Shown piece after piece: positions 35,248-43,392 of a DNA stretch of 64,000 nt. Below the pieces are notes generated by a model, which ran no database searches, was not told where the DNA came from, and saw only the letters and a program-made list of their open reading frames with translations. This DNA is from Diaphorobacter sp. HDW4B (GTDB taxonomy: Bacteria > Pseudomonadota > Gammaproteobacteria > Burkholderiales > Burkholderiaceae_C), in the NCBI RefSeq assembly GCF_011305535.1, contig NZ_CP049905.1, forward strand, positions 3,470,001 to 3,534,000. The letters run 5' to 3'. The translations under genes were made by a program, and so were the position numbers. Positions within the stretch are counted from its first letter, which is position 1; each line of letters starts with the position of its first letter.

Positions 35248-35961
35248 TCAGAAGCGGTAGCCCACGGTGAACGAGAGCACGTCGGGATCGGCGCGCACCT
35301 TGATCCGGCGTTCGATGTCGCCGACGCCGGGGGTGTTGGTGGTGATCTTGGCGGTGGTCTTGATCCAGTAGCGGCTGTAGGAAAGGTCGAGGAACCAGTT
35401 CTGGTCCATGTTCCATGTCGCGCCCACCTTCACGATGGGGCCCAGGTTGGGCGAGAACTTGGCGCGGCTGCTGGTGCCGCCAAAGCCTGCGTTATAGGTG
35501 GCGTTGGGCGAGCCATCGGTGAAGAAGGTGTAGTGCAGACCGGCACCCGCATGCAGTGCGAAGCTGGGCGTGGCATCCCAGGTGTAGGTGCCCATCACCG
35601 CCGGAAACCACGCGCGCACGGTGCCGATCTGGCCCATGGGCTGCGCGACGCCTGCGCCGTAGAGCTTGAGGATGGGCGGCAGCCCGCCTTGCAGCGTGAC
35701 GGACCAGGGGCCGGAGATGCGGCGATCCAAAACCATCGCGGCCACGGTCTTGTTGCCGACATCCGTCTTGATGCCGTCCGGCGTGGTGCCCGCAGGGCCC
35801 CACATGTTGCCGGAGTCGACATTGAACATGGCACGGGCTGCGCCGAGCTGGATCGAGTTCTGCGGCGTTTCGGCATGCGCGCTCATCTGCGTGGCTGCCA
35901 TCAACGCGGCCACAGCGAGTGGCGCGAACGAACGAGTGACGGTGAATCGTGGGGTGATCAT
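35248..35961 (-). CDS. OmpW family outer-membrane protein
   Basis: A 237-residue eight-stranded beta-barrel protein: signal peptide to AHA (about 30), repeated alternating strands and the terminal strand VLSFTVGYRF ending in Phe, required for outer-membrane insertion. OmpW-type channels let small hydrophobic molecules cross the outer membrane and commonly sit in catabolic clusters for hydrocarbons or terpenoids. The start is the second ATG (35961), since AAGGAG lies 6 bases upstream of it but touches the first (35967). Confidence 0.88.
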   Translation of the reverse strand: MITPRFTVTRSFAPLAVAALMAATQMSAHAETPQNSIQLGAARAMFNVDSGNMWGPAGTTPDGIKTDVGNKTVAAMVLDRRISGPWSVTLQGGLPPILKLYGAGVAQPMGQIGTVRAWFPAVMGTYTWDATPSFALHAGAGLHYTFFTDGSPNATYNAGFGGTSSRAKFSPNLGPIVKVGATWNMDQNWFLDLSYSRYWIKTTAKITTNTPGVGDIERRIKVRADPDVLSFTVGYRF

Positions 35962-35976
35962 GTGCATCTCCTTGGC

Positions 35977-36780
35977 TTACATGCCCATGCCGCCGTCCAC
36001 CGACAGACCTGCGCCGGTGATGAAGCGGGAAGCGTCGCTGGACAGAAACACCACGGCGTCGGCCATGTCGCCCACTTCGCCCAACCGGCCCAGCGGTGTC
36101 TGTTCGATCACTGCGCCGATGGCGGCTTCGACGGACGGGAAGAGCCCTGCGGCCACCACGTCGGTCGCGAGTTTCTGGCCCATGATGGTGGGCACCAGAC
36201 CAGGGTAGATGCAGTTCACGCGCACGCCGTAGCCGAGCTTGCCGGACTCCATCGCGCCCACGCGTGTCAGACGATCGACAGCCGACTTGGTGGCCGAGTA
36301 ACCCGCAATGCCGGGGAAGGCGATGGTGGCCGCGACCGAGGCAATGTTGACCACCGCGCCGCCTTTCCCAGCAGCGCCTTCTGGGCGCATGGCGCGGAAC
36401 GCGTGCTTCATGCCGAGCGCGGTGCCGACGACGTTCACATCGAGCATGCGGCGCAGATCGGCGGGGTCGATCTCGGCGACCAGCGAGGTGATCTCGATGC
36501 CCGCGTTGTTGATCAGCAGGTCGAAGCCGCCGAGTGAACGAATCGTGGCGTCCACCGCCGTGGCCCAGTTGGCGTCGTCGGTCACATCGAGTCGCACGAA
36601 GTCCGCCTTGGTGCCATTGGACGCCAGCGCACTGGCGGTTTCGCGCCCGGTGTCTTCCATCACGTCACCGATCATCACGGATGCACCGGCCGCAGCGAGG
36701 GCTTGGGCAATGGCTGCGCCGATTCCACGCGCGCCACCGGTAACCAGGGCCTTGCGGCCTTGCAGATCATGAGCATTCAC
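35977..36780 (-). CDS. Short-chain dehydrogenase/reductase, GTG start
   Basis: A 267-residue classical SDR. Cofactor motif TGGARGIGAAIA (about 14-25), NNAG (about 92-95), catalytic Ser in VNIASVAATIA (about 144) and YSATK (about 161-165) are all present; an Asp after the second strand (IGDVMED) suggests NAD rather than NADP. I chose GTG at 36780 because AAGGAG lies 7 bases upstream; an ATG at 36810 has no SD and lies inside an operator-like site. It is the first gene of the catabolic unit and divergent from the TetR gene. Confidence 0.87.
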   Translation of the reverse strand: MNAHDLQGRKALVTGGARGIGAAIAQALAAAGASVMIGDVMEDTGRETASALASNGTKADFVRLDVTDDANWATAVDATIRSLGGFDLLINNAGIEITSLVAEIDPADLRRMLDVNVVGTALGMKHAFRAMRPEGAAGKGGAVVNIASVAATIAFPGIAGYSATKSAVDRLTRVGAMESGKLGYGVRVNCIYPGLVPTIMGQKLATDVVAAGLFPSVEAAIGAVIEQTPLGRLGEVGDMADAVVFLSSDASRFITGAGLSVDGGMGM

Positions 36781-36802
36781 GTTTGTCTCCTTTTGAGGAA
36801 TT

Positions 36803-36903
36803 TTGGACACTTGTCAAGAAGTGCGAGGTAACTGTAATTTGAGTTTTGGACAGTCGTCAAGAAAAATTTGGACATTTGTCAAAATGCGCTGGACGATTGT
36901 CTA
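36803..36903. promoter_or_regulatory. Four operator-like repeats between SDR and TetR genes
   Basis: Four 15-bp sites of pattern TTGGACA-N2-TGTCAA lie at 36803-36817, 36846-36860, 36868-36882 and 36889-36903. The symmetric core is GACA-N2-TGTC (perfect in sites 1 and 3). Sites 2-4 are spaced 21-22 bp, two helical turns. They are the likely binding sites of the adjacent TetR protein, covering the promoters of both directions. Confidence 0.82.
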
Positions 36904-36926
36904 AATCTTTCGTTAGACCCTACAAT
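36897..36926 (+). promoter_or_regulatory. Candidate promoter of the TetR gene
   Basis: TTGTCT (36897-36902) and TACAAT (36921-36926) are separated by 18 bp. The -35 lies inside operator site 4, fitting autorepression, and the predicted start of transcription falls at or next to the ATG at 36934, giving a leaderless message. Confidence 0.55.
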
Positions 36927-36933
36927 CCACCTC

Positions 36934-37587
36934 ATGTCAGCCCTTCCACGTACCCGCGACGACAAGTTCAACGAGCGCCGAGCCGAACTCGGTCAGGCGA
37001 CGCTTGAAACCTTGGCAACGCTTGGCTATGCGCGCACCAGCCTGCGCGAGATCGCCCAGAACTCGCCGTATTCACACGGCGTGCTGCACTACTATTTCTC
37101 CGACAAGGTGGATCTGATCCTGTGCAGCGTGCGCCAGTACAAGTCGGTGTGCGTCACGCGCTATGACACGGTCTCGGCGGATGCGCACAGCTATGCGGAA
37201 CTGCTGGAACGCTTTTGCGACAAGATGGCCGAGACGCTGCGTGACGAGACGTCGATGCATCGCCTGTGGTATGACCTGCGCTCGCAGGCGATGTTCGAAG
37301 AGGCGCTGCGCGACGATGTGCTGGCCATCGACAAGAGCCTCGAACACATGATCTGGCGCGTGCTCACGCGGTTTTCCGAATTGGCCGATGCGCCCGTTCG
37401 TGCATCGAGCGAGGTGGCCTACGCGATGTTCGATGGCGTGTTCCAGCACGCGCTGCAGAAGTATCTGCAAGGCGATCAAAGCGCGCTGGTGGATCTGCAG
37501 GCAAGCACCAGCCTGCTCGTCAAGCAGCTGATTCAGGAGCCCGAGGCCAAGCCCGTCGCCAAGAAGACGAGCAAGAAAAAGGCCTGA
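36934..37587 (+). CDS. TetR-family repressor of the catabolic cluster
   Basis: A 217-residue TetR regulator. The helix-turn-helix is TLETLATLGYARTSLREIAQNSPYSHGVLHYYFSDK split over about residues 24-59, with the family YYF motif. The remaining helices form the ligand-binding domain, probably for an acyl-CoA of the pathway. The C-terminus is very lysine-rich (KPVAKKTSKKKA). No SD precedes the ATG (CTACAATCCACCTC), so the message may be leaderless. An upstream open frame to 36868 runs across operators and is rejected as N-terminus. Confidence 0.88.
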   Translation: MSALPRTRDDKFNERRAELGQATLETLATLGYARTSLREIAQNSPYSHGVLHYYFSDKVDLILCSVRQYKSVCVTRYDTVSADAHSYAELLERFCDKMAETLRDETSMHRLWYDLRSQAMFEEALRDDVLAIDKSLEHMIWRVLTRFSELADAPVRASSEVAYAMFDGVFQHALQKYLQGDQSALVDLQASTSLLVKQLIQEPEAKPVAKKTSKKKA

Positions 37588-37603
37588 AGATTGCCTTCAG
37601 GCC
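37576..37603 (-). terminator. Terminator of ligase 2, inside the TetR 3' end
   Basis: A perfect 9-bp stem GGCCTGAAG/CTTCAGGCC (37581-37589 with 37595-37603) is followed on the minus strand by TTTTTC. It overlaps the last codons of the convergent TetR gene. Confidence 0.82.
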
Positions 37604-37632
37604 GGTGTGCTTGAGCGGCCGCGTTGGGCCGA

Positions 37633-39351
37633 TCAGCCCTTCAGTCCCGGAAAATCATCCTCGAAGAATTCATGCTCGCCGCGCTCTGCGGCCTGCACCT
37701 TCTGCACCTCGTCCTTGCGCAGTTGCACGCGGCGGATCTTGCCCGAGATGGTCTTGGGCAGCTCGGTGACGAACTCGATGCGGCGAATGCGCTTGTAGGG
37801 CGCAAGGCGTTCGCGCGCGAACACGAAGATGTCTTTGGCCAGATCCTTGCTCGGATGCGTGCCGGTGGTGAGGATCAGATACGCCTTGGGCACGGCCAGA
37901 CGCACGGGATCGGGACTCGGCACGATGGCGACTTCGGCCACCGCGTCATGCTCCATCAAGGCGCTTTCCAGCTCGAACGGGCTGATGCGGTAGTCGCTGG
38001 CCTTGAACACATCGTCCGCACGACCGACGAAGGTGATGTAGCCATCGGCATCGCGCTCGGCGGTGTCGCCCGTGTGGTAGTAGCCCTCGCGCATGACCTG
38101 CGCAGTCTTCTCGGGGCTGTCTTCATAACCCACCATCAGGCCCGTGGGGCGCGGCGACAGGCGCAGCGAGACTTCGCCTTCAGTGCTTTCCTTGTCGTCC
38201 ACATCGAGCAGCACCACGTCGTAGCCGGGCAGGGGGCGGCCCATCGATCCGGGCTTGAGCTTCTGGCCGGGCGTGTTTCCGATCTGTGCGCAGGTCTCGG
38301 TCTGGCCGAAGCCGTCACGCAAAGTGAGGCCCCAGGCATCCTGCATCTGGTCGATGATTTCGGGATTCAGCGGCTCGCCCGCGCCGATCACTTCGCGCAG
38401 CGTGAGGCCTTCGCGCCACTGGCTCAGGTCTTCCTGGATCATCATGCGCCACACGGTGGGCGGTGCGCACAGGCTGGTGACCTTGTGGTCCTGCATGGCC
38501 TGCAGCAGGGCCTTGGCGGAGAAGCGTGCGTAGTTGTAGATGAAAATGGTGGAGCCCGCGATCCACGGCGCGAAGAAGCAGCTCCATGCATGCTTGGCCC
38601 AGCCCGGCGAGCTGATGTTCAGATGCACGCCGCCCGGTTGCAGGCCGATCCAGTACATGGTGGAAAGGTGGCCGACGGGGTAGCTCTGGTGCGTGTGCAG
38701 CACGAGCTTGGGCTTGGACGTGGTGCCGCTGGTGAAGTACAGCAGCAGCGGATCATTGGCGAATGTGCGGCCTTCGGCGGTGAAGGCCTTGGCGTGCTGG
38801 TCGGCATCGGCAAACGAGTGCCAGCCTTCCTGGCGCGCACCGACGTTGATGCGCGTGTACTCGCCCGAGAGGCCGCTGAACTTGTCGGTGTGTGCGCTCG
38901 CGACGATCACGTGGCGCACGCTGCCGCGATCGAGTCGATCCTGCAGATCGTCGGCGGTGAGCAGCATGGTCGCCGGAATCATCACCGCGCCAAGCTTGAT
39001 GCACGCGAGCATCAGCTCCCACAGCGCAAGCTCGTTGCCCAGCATGAGCAGCACGCGGTCGCCGCGCTTGACGCCCAGCGCGCGCAGCCAGTTGGCGACC
39101 TGCGAGGAGCGCACGCTCATCTCGCCAAAACTGCGCTTTGTCTGGCTGCCATCCTCTTCGACGATGTGTAGCGCCGTGGCTTCGTTGCCGCGCGCCATGT
39201 GGTCGAAGTAGTCGAGCGCCCAGTTGAATTCGCCCAGCTCCGGCCAGCGGAATTCCCGGTAGGCACGGTCGTAGTCGGTGCGGTGCTTCTGCAGAAAATC
39301 ACGCGCGGCGAGGAATGCGTCGCGCGATTGTTCGGGGCTGATGTGTGACAT
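37633..39351 (-). CDS. AMP-forming acyl-CoA synthetase, medium-chain type (cluster ligase 2)
   Basis: A 572-residue ANL ligase similar in layout to the medium-chain (ACSM/benzoate) branch: FNWALDYFDHMARGNEATAL near 43-62, AMP motif YFTSGTTSKPKLVLHTH (about 204-220), GFGQTETC (about 347-354), YHTGDTAERD (about 434-443) and the catalytic-lysine motif KTISGKIRRVQLR (about 541-553). The start is ATG 39351 (AAGGAGACC upstream). It converges on the TetR gene and may belong to its regulon, though no operator repeat was seen at its own start. Confidence 0.87.
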   Translation of the reverse strand: MSHISPEQSRDAFLAARDFLQKHRTDYDRAYREFRWPELGEFNWALDYFDHMARGNEATALHIVEEDGSQTKRSFGEMSVRSSQVANWLRALGVKRGDRVLLMLGNELALWELMLACIKLGAVMIPATMLLTADDLQDRLDRGSVRHVIVASAHTDKFSGLSGEYTRINVGARQEGWHSFADADQHAKAFTAEGRTFANDPLLLYFTSGTTSKPKLVLHTHQSYPVGHLSTMYWIGLQPGGVHLNISSPGWAKHAWSCFFAPWIAGSTIFIYNYARFSAKALLQAMQDHKVTSLCAPPTVWRMMIQEDLSQWREGLTLREVIGAGEPLNPEIIDQMQDAWGLTLRDGFGQTETCAQIGNTPGQKLKPGSMGRPLPGYDVVLLDVDDKESTEGEVSLRLSPRPTGLMVGYEDSPEKTAQVMREGYYHTGDTAERDADGYITFVGRADDVFKASDYRISPFELESALMEHDAVAEVAIVPSPDPVRLAVPKAYLILTTGTHPSKDLAKDIFVFARERLAPYKRIRRIEFVTELPKTISGKIRRVQLRKDEVQKVQAAERGEHEFFEDDFPGLKG

Positions 39352-39548
39352 GGGCGCTGGTCTCCTTGGATCTTCTTCAAACCTTCGTGCATGCGCCAAA
39401 GCGCTGCGAGATACCTTGAATGTAGAGCGATTGGGTCGCACGCAGAGGCACGCTTACCGCAACGCTGGTTGCAAAAAGCGCCAGATATTCCACGGCATGA
39501 CAAACCCGTGCCGGGCTGATTGTTGGCGGGCAAGAAAGCCGCTGTCTG

Positions 39549-40499
39549 TCAGCCAGCAACGGGTTTCGAGATTGATTTGAGAAAGTCGAGCATCGCCCGC
39601 AGCTTGGGTGGAATGCGCGGGCCGGGCGCATGCACCGCATAGGCCATGCGCGGCGCGTAGCTGCCGGTGAGCTGCCACTGCGGCAGCACCTGCACGAGCT
39701 GGCCGGTGGCGATGGCGGGCTCCGCCACGAAATCCACGACCAGCCCGATGCCGGTCTGCGCATCGGAGCGCAAGGCTTGCAGCAGGCCCAGACTGCTGGC
39801 GATGGTGAGCGGGGTGTTCAGCCGCACTTTGACCGGCGGCGCAACGGACGCATCCGTCGCATCGGCAGGAATGAACTCGACGGTGTTCTGAAACGCGCCG
39901 TAGCCCAGCGTCATGCAGCGATGCGCGGCGAGATCGGCGGGCGACTTCAACGCGGGATGCGCCTTGAGATAGTCAGGGTGCGCCACCAGCAGATAGCGCA
40001 CCTCGCGCAGCGGATGCGCGACCAGCGACTGCGGCAGCGCGTCGTGCGTGGAGATGCGAATGGCCAGATCGATGCCTTGCGCATTCAGATCGACCATCGC
40101 ATCGCTCATGCTGAGCTGTACATGCACTTGAGGCCACTGGCTGCAAAAGTGGGGCAGCAGCGGCGCGAGCCACAGATCGCCGAACACCACGGGCGCGCTG
40201 ATGCGCAGCATGCCCTGCGGTTGCTGGCGATGGGCCGATGCCAGCGACACGGCTTCTTCGGCGCTTTGCAGCATGTGCTGGCAGGCTTCATGCACTTCGG
40301 CACCCACCTCGGTCAGCGAGAGCGCGCGGGTGGTGCGATGCAGCAGTTTCACGCCAAGGCGCAGCTCCAACCGGCCCACGCTGCGGCTCACGGCCGAAGT
40401 CGTCAACCCCAATTCGCGCGCGGCGGCGGCGAATCCGCTGCGCTCGACGACATGCGCAAAAACCTCCAGATCGGCCAGCGGCAGGGCGTCGTAGTTCAT
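39549..40499 (-). CDS. LysR-family regulator
   Basis: A 316-residue LysR-type regulator: HTH about residues 6-65 (LADLEVFAHVVERSGFAAAARELGL followed by TTSAVSRSVGRLE and LLHRTTRALSLTEVG), then the effector-binding domain. The subgroup resembles AaeR/DsdC-distant regulators that control a divergent gene. It is divergent from an EamA transporter with an AT-rich 148-bp spacer, so that transporter is the likeliest target. Start is uncertain among ATGs at 40499 and 40505; no SD is seen. Confidence 0.85.
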   Translation of the reverse strand: MNYDALPLADLEVFAHVVERSGFAAAARELGLTTSAVSRSVGRLELRLGVKLLHRTTRALSLTEVGAEVHEACQHMLQSAEEAVSLASAHRQQPQGMLRISAPVVFGDLWLAPLLPHFCSQWPQVHVQLSMSDAMVDLNAQGIDLAIRISTHDALPQSLVAHPLREVRYLLVAHPDYLKAHPALKSPADLAAHRCMTLGYGAFQNTVEFIPADATDASVAPPVKVRLNTPLTIASSLGLLQALRSDAQTGIGLVVDFVAEPAIATGQLVQVLPQWQLTGSYAPRMAYAVHAPGPRIPPKLRAMLDFLKSISKPVAG

Positions 40500-40647
40500 G
40501 GTCATGCAGTGCGTCTGGCGCAACGTGAAGGGCGGGTCACTGTTGAAGTGGAATCAACAAATCTTTGTTTGCGGCAGTCATTGTTGATTCTGTCGATGTG
40601 CGACATCATCCAGCAAAACCAAGGCGCTGCCAATGTGGGCAGCGAGG

Positions 40648-41640
40648 ATGAAGAACACCATGAGCAGCACGCAGAGCACTTTCAGCCCCCGGATTTCAAG
40701 CAGCAACGCAGCCAGCACAGCGCGCACGGGCGGCGTCTGGCGCATGGCGCTGGCGATGGCGCTGTCGGGCACCATCGGCCTGTTCGTGATCGAAAGCGGC
40801 TTGCCCGTGGAACTGGTGGTGCTGTCGCGCTGCGTGATCGGCGCGTTGGCGCTGGGCCTGTGGATCACCGCGCGCCGTGAGTGGATGACGCTGGCTCGCG
40901 GCGATCTGCTGTGGATGGCGGTGGGCGGCATGGCGCTGGTCATCAACTGGGTGGCGCTGTTCCATGCCTACGCGTTTGCGGGCATCGGCATTGCGACGGT
41001 GGTCTATCACGTGCAGCCGTTTTTTCTGGTGCTGGTGTCGGCTCTCGGTGGCGAGGTGATCGGCTGGCGACGCGTGCCGTTCATGGTGCTGGCGCTGGCG
41101 GGTGTCGTGCTCAGCAGCGGCGTTGTGCACGAGATGCAGCAAATGCAAGTGGCGCAGACGGCTGCCGCCTCGCACGGGCAGGCCGTGATCTACGGCGTGC
41201 TGCTGAGTCTGCTGGCCGCCGCGCTCTACACGTTGACGGTGGTGGCCACGCGGCGCGTCAAGCAGGTGCCGCCCGCGCAGACCGCCATGCTGCAGATGAC
41301 GGCGGGCGGCGCGGTGCTGGCGCTGTGGGCCTTGCCGATGTTGCTGGGCGGCGCAGCATGGCGCTCTGCTTCAGTGCCGCTGGCGCAGACGCTCATCTGC
41401 ATCGCCACCTTGGGGCTGGTGCACACGGCCGTGATGTATGTGTTGATGTACGGCGCGTTCCAGCGGCTGGGCGCGGCGGCGATTGCGATTCTGAGTTTCA
41501 TCTACCCGGCCATCGCGCTGACGGTGGACCTGCTGTGGTTCGGCATCCGGCCCGATGGTTGGCAGTGGCTGGGCATTGCGATGATTGCGGCCGCGATTGC
41601 CGGTTACCGCATCAGCGAGCTGCGTGCAGCCAGAGGCTGA
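40648..41640 (+). CDS. EamA/DMT superfamily transporter
   Basis: A 330-residue inner-membrane protein with ten predicted helices in two EamA repeats (about 30-160 and 180-325). The repeat starts are visible as ALAMALSGTIGLFVIESGLP and GVLLSLLAAALYTLTVVATRR, and the second ends PAIALTVDLLWFGIRPDGWQWLG in blocks. DMT transporters export amino acids or other metabolites. Start is uncertain: ATG 40648 touches GCGAGG; ATG 40660 has it 12 bases upstream. It is probably controlled by the divergent LysR gene. Confidence 0.85.
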   Translation: MKNTMSSTQSTFSPRISSSNAASTARTGGVWRMALAMALSGTIGLFVIESGLPVELVVLSRCVIGALALGLWITARREWMTLARGDLLWMAVGGMALVINWVALFHAYAFAGIGIATVVYHVQPFFLVLVSALGGEVIGWRRVPFMVLALAGVVLSSGVVHEMQQMQVAQTAAASHGQAVIYGVLLSLLAAALYTLTVVATRRVKQVPPAQTAMLQMTAGGAVLALWALPMLLGGAAWRSASVPLAQTLICIATLGLVHTAVMYVLMYGAFQRLGAAAIAILSFIYPAIALTVDLLWFGIRPDGWQWLGIAMIAAAIAGYRISELRAARG

Positions 41641-41688
41641 AACATGCTGCAGTGCAATGCATAATGCGCCCGAAGGAGATTCACATCC

Positions 41689-42189
41689 ATGGCGCAAAAC
41701 GTGCTTGCCATCTATCCAGGAACGTTCGACCCGATCACGCTCGGGCATGAGGACATCGTGCGCCGCGCATCCCAGCTGTTCGATCGCGTGATCGTGGCGG
41801 TGGCGGCGGGCCATCACAAGAAGACGATGTTCAACCTCGAAGAACGCATGGCCATGGTGCGCGAGGCCTGCAAGCCTTGGCCGCAAGTCAGCGTGGAGAG
41901 CTTCGACGGTCTGATGCGCGACTTCGTGGTGGCGCGCGGCGGCAAGGCCATGGTGCGTGGTTTGCGCGCGGTCACCGACTTCGACTACGAATTCCAGCTC
42001 GCAGGCATGAACCGCCATCTCATGGCCGATGTGGAAACCGTGTTTCTCACGCCGGGCGACAAGTACCAGTTCATCAGCAGTACCTTCGTGCGCGAGATCG
42101 CCACGTTGGGCGGCGAGGTCGACAAGTTCGTCTCGGACAACGTGCAGCAGAAGCTCAACGAAAAGCTGGCGCTGTTGAAGAAGCCGTGA
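41689..42189 (+). CDS. coaD: Phosphopantetheine adenylyltransferase
   Basis: A 166-residue nucleotidyltransferase making dephospho-CoA from 4'-phosphopantetheine, the penultimate CoA step. It has YPGTFDPITLGHEDIVRRA (about 9-27) with the TxxH-like GTFDPITLGH, RGLRAVTDFDYE (about 90-101) and ISSTFVREIA (about 126-135). AAGGAG precedes the ATG by 9 bases and CATAAT at 41660-41665 is a candidate -10. Another CoA-pathway gene, panC, lies 19 kb on. Confidence 0.97.
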   Translation: MAQNVLAIYPGTFDPITLGHEDIVRRASQLFDRVIVAVAAGHHKKTMFNLEERMAMVREACKPWPQVSVESFDGLMRDFVVARGGKAMVRGLRAVTDFDYEFQLAGMNRHLMADVETVFLTPGDKYQFISSTFVREIATLGGEVDKFVSDNVQQKLNEKLALLKKP

Positions 42190-42216
42190 ACGGTTGAAGC
42201 GTTTGAAGAATGAAGG

Positions 42217-42240
42217 CAGACCCCGAGGGGTCTGTTTTCA
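42217..42240 (+). terminator. Terminator of coaD
   Basis: An 8-bp stem CAGACCCC/GGGGTCTG (42217-42224 with 42227-42234) is followed by TTTTCATTTTC. It also lies against the end of the convergent siderophore-binding gene. Confidence 0.82.
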
Positions 42241-42243
42241 TTT

Positions 42244-43227
42244 TCAGCCCTGCTGGGCAGCGGTGAGCGCCGCGCGAATCTGGCGCACGTTGTGGATCAT
42301 GGACGTGGGGCCGGCGCTGCCCATCAGGTACCAGCCCTTGGGATCGAGGAACAGCACCTGGCCGCGCTTGCCTGCCGTGGTGGCGCGGATGGTGGCGTTG
42401 TCGAAGACCTTCTGCGATGGGATGGCAACGCCACCACCAGCGGCCGAGCCGGTTGCGGCGTTGCGGTCGATGACGTAGAGCCAGTCGGGGTCGATGCGGG
42501 CGATGTCTTCCATCGTGAACGACTGGCCGCGCGCAGGCACCTTGTCGGCGGCGAGGGCGGGTTGCACGCCGAGCACATCGTGCAGCAGGCCAAAGCGCGA
42601 GCCGGGCGCCTGCGCGCTCAGTTTGTCGTTGATGGCCAGCACCAGCAGGCCACGGCCCGCCTTGGCGGTGATGGGCTTGAGCGCGGCGATCTCCTCGGTC
42701 ACCTGCTGCATCAACTGCTCGCCCGCGCGTTGCTTGCCGTGGAGCGCGGCGAGCGTCTGCACGTTGCGGCCCATGTCTTCAAGCAGATGCGCGCCGCGCG
42801 TGCTCATGTCGAGCGTGGGGGCGATGCGCGAGAGCGTTTCGCTGCGGGCAGCGGAGCGGCCTCCGACGAGGATCAGGTCGGGGCGGATCTGGCTGAGCGC
42901 ATCGAAATCGGGCTCGAACAGGCTGCCTGCCACCGGGTACTTCGAATGATCCGCAAAGGCTTGCAGGTACTGCGGAAAGGCAGCGCGTGGTACGCCTGCA
43001 ACGGGCAATCCCAAACTTTGCAATGCATCCAAAGCGGCCAGGTCATAGGTCACCACGTTGCGTGGTTGTGCGGCGATGCGGACCGTTCCCTTGGCATGCT
43101 GAACTTCCATCGGGCTCGGGTTGATTTGGGCCGACGTCAGACCGTGAAACGCAGTTGTACCAAGGGCTGCAGCCCAAGTGAGTGCTTCGCGACGGGTGAG
43201 CGGGCGGGGTGTGGAATTCGTGGTCAT
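42244..43227 (-). CDS. Siderophore/iron ABC-transporter substrate-binding protein (FatB/CeuE-like)
   Basis: A 327-residue periplasmic binding protein of the iron-siderophore class with the two-lobe helical-backbone fold. The N-terminus (TRREALTWAAALGTTAFHG, about 10-28) has a Tat-like signal. VRIAAQPRNVVTYDLAALDALQSLGLPVAGVP (about 47-78, in two blocks) and FEPDFDALSQIRPDLILVGGRS (about 104-125) are typical of the FatB/YclQ group. The permease and ATPase genes are not adjacent, so it must use a transporter encoded elsewhere. It is divergent from the FepA-type receptor and shares its regulatory gap. Confidence 0.83.
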   Translation of the reverse strand: MTTNSTPRPLTRREALTWAAALGTTAFHGLTSAQINPSPMEVQHAKGTVRIAAQPRNVVTYDLAALDALQSLGLPVAGVPRAAFPQYLQAFADHSKYPVAGSLFEPDFDALSQIRPDLILVGGRSAARSETLSRIAPTLDMSTRGAHLLEDMGRNVQTLAALHGKQRAGEQLMQQVTEEIAALKPITAKAGRGLLVLAINDKLSAQAPGSRFGLLHDVLGVQPALAADKVPARGQSFTMEDIARIDPDWLYVIDRNAATGSAAGGGVAIPSQKVFDNATIRATTAGKRGQVLFLDPKGWYLMGSAGPTSMIHNVRQIRAALTAAQQG

Positions 43228-43265
43228 GGCGGGCTTTCTGATGTCGTTGAAATAGAGCACTGAGA

Positions 43266-43281
43266 AACTTGTGCACAAGTT
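43266..43281. promoter_or_regulatory. 16-bp perfect palindrome AACTTGTGCACAAGTT
   Basis: A perfect palindrome in the gap between the binding protein and the receptor, with a second inverted repeat GACAA-ATAAC-TTGTC at 43291-43305. Either could be an operator for a local regulator besides Fur. Confidence 0.5.
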
Positions 43282-43322
43282 CATCTGGTTGACAAATAAC
43301 TTGTCATTGAAGATGGCTTGCG

Positions 43323-43368
43323 TTGACACAGTATCGCTGGATTGTTGTAATAAGAATGAATTCTATTT
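43323..43368 (+). promoter_or_regulatory. Strong promoter with Fur-like box before the FepA-type receptor
   Basis: TTGACA (43323-43328), 17 bp, TGTAAT (43346-43351), close to the sigma70 consensus. From 43348 the AT-rich imperfect inverted repeat TAATAAGAATGAATTCTATTT resembles a Fur box in composition and symmetry (GAAT/ATTC) and overlaps the start of transcription, as expected for iron repression. Confidence 0.65.
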
Positions 43369-43392
43369 GCATTTTCGTTTTTGAGGGAAAAC

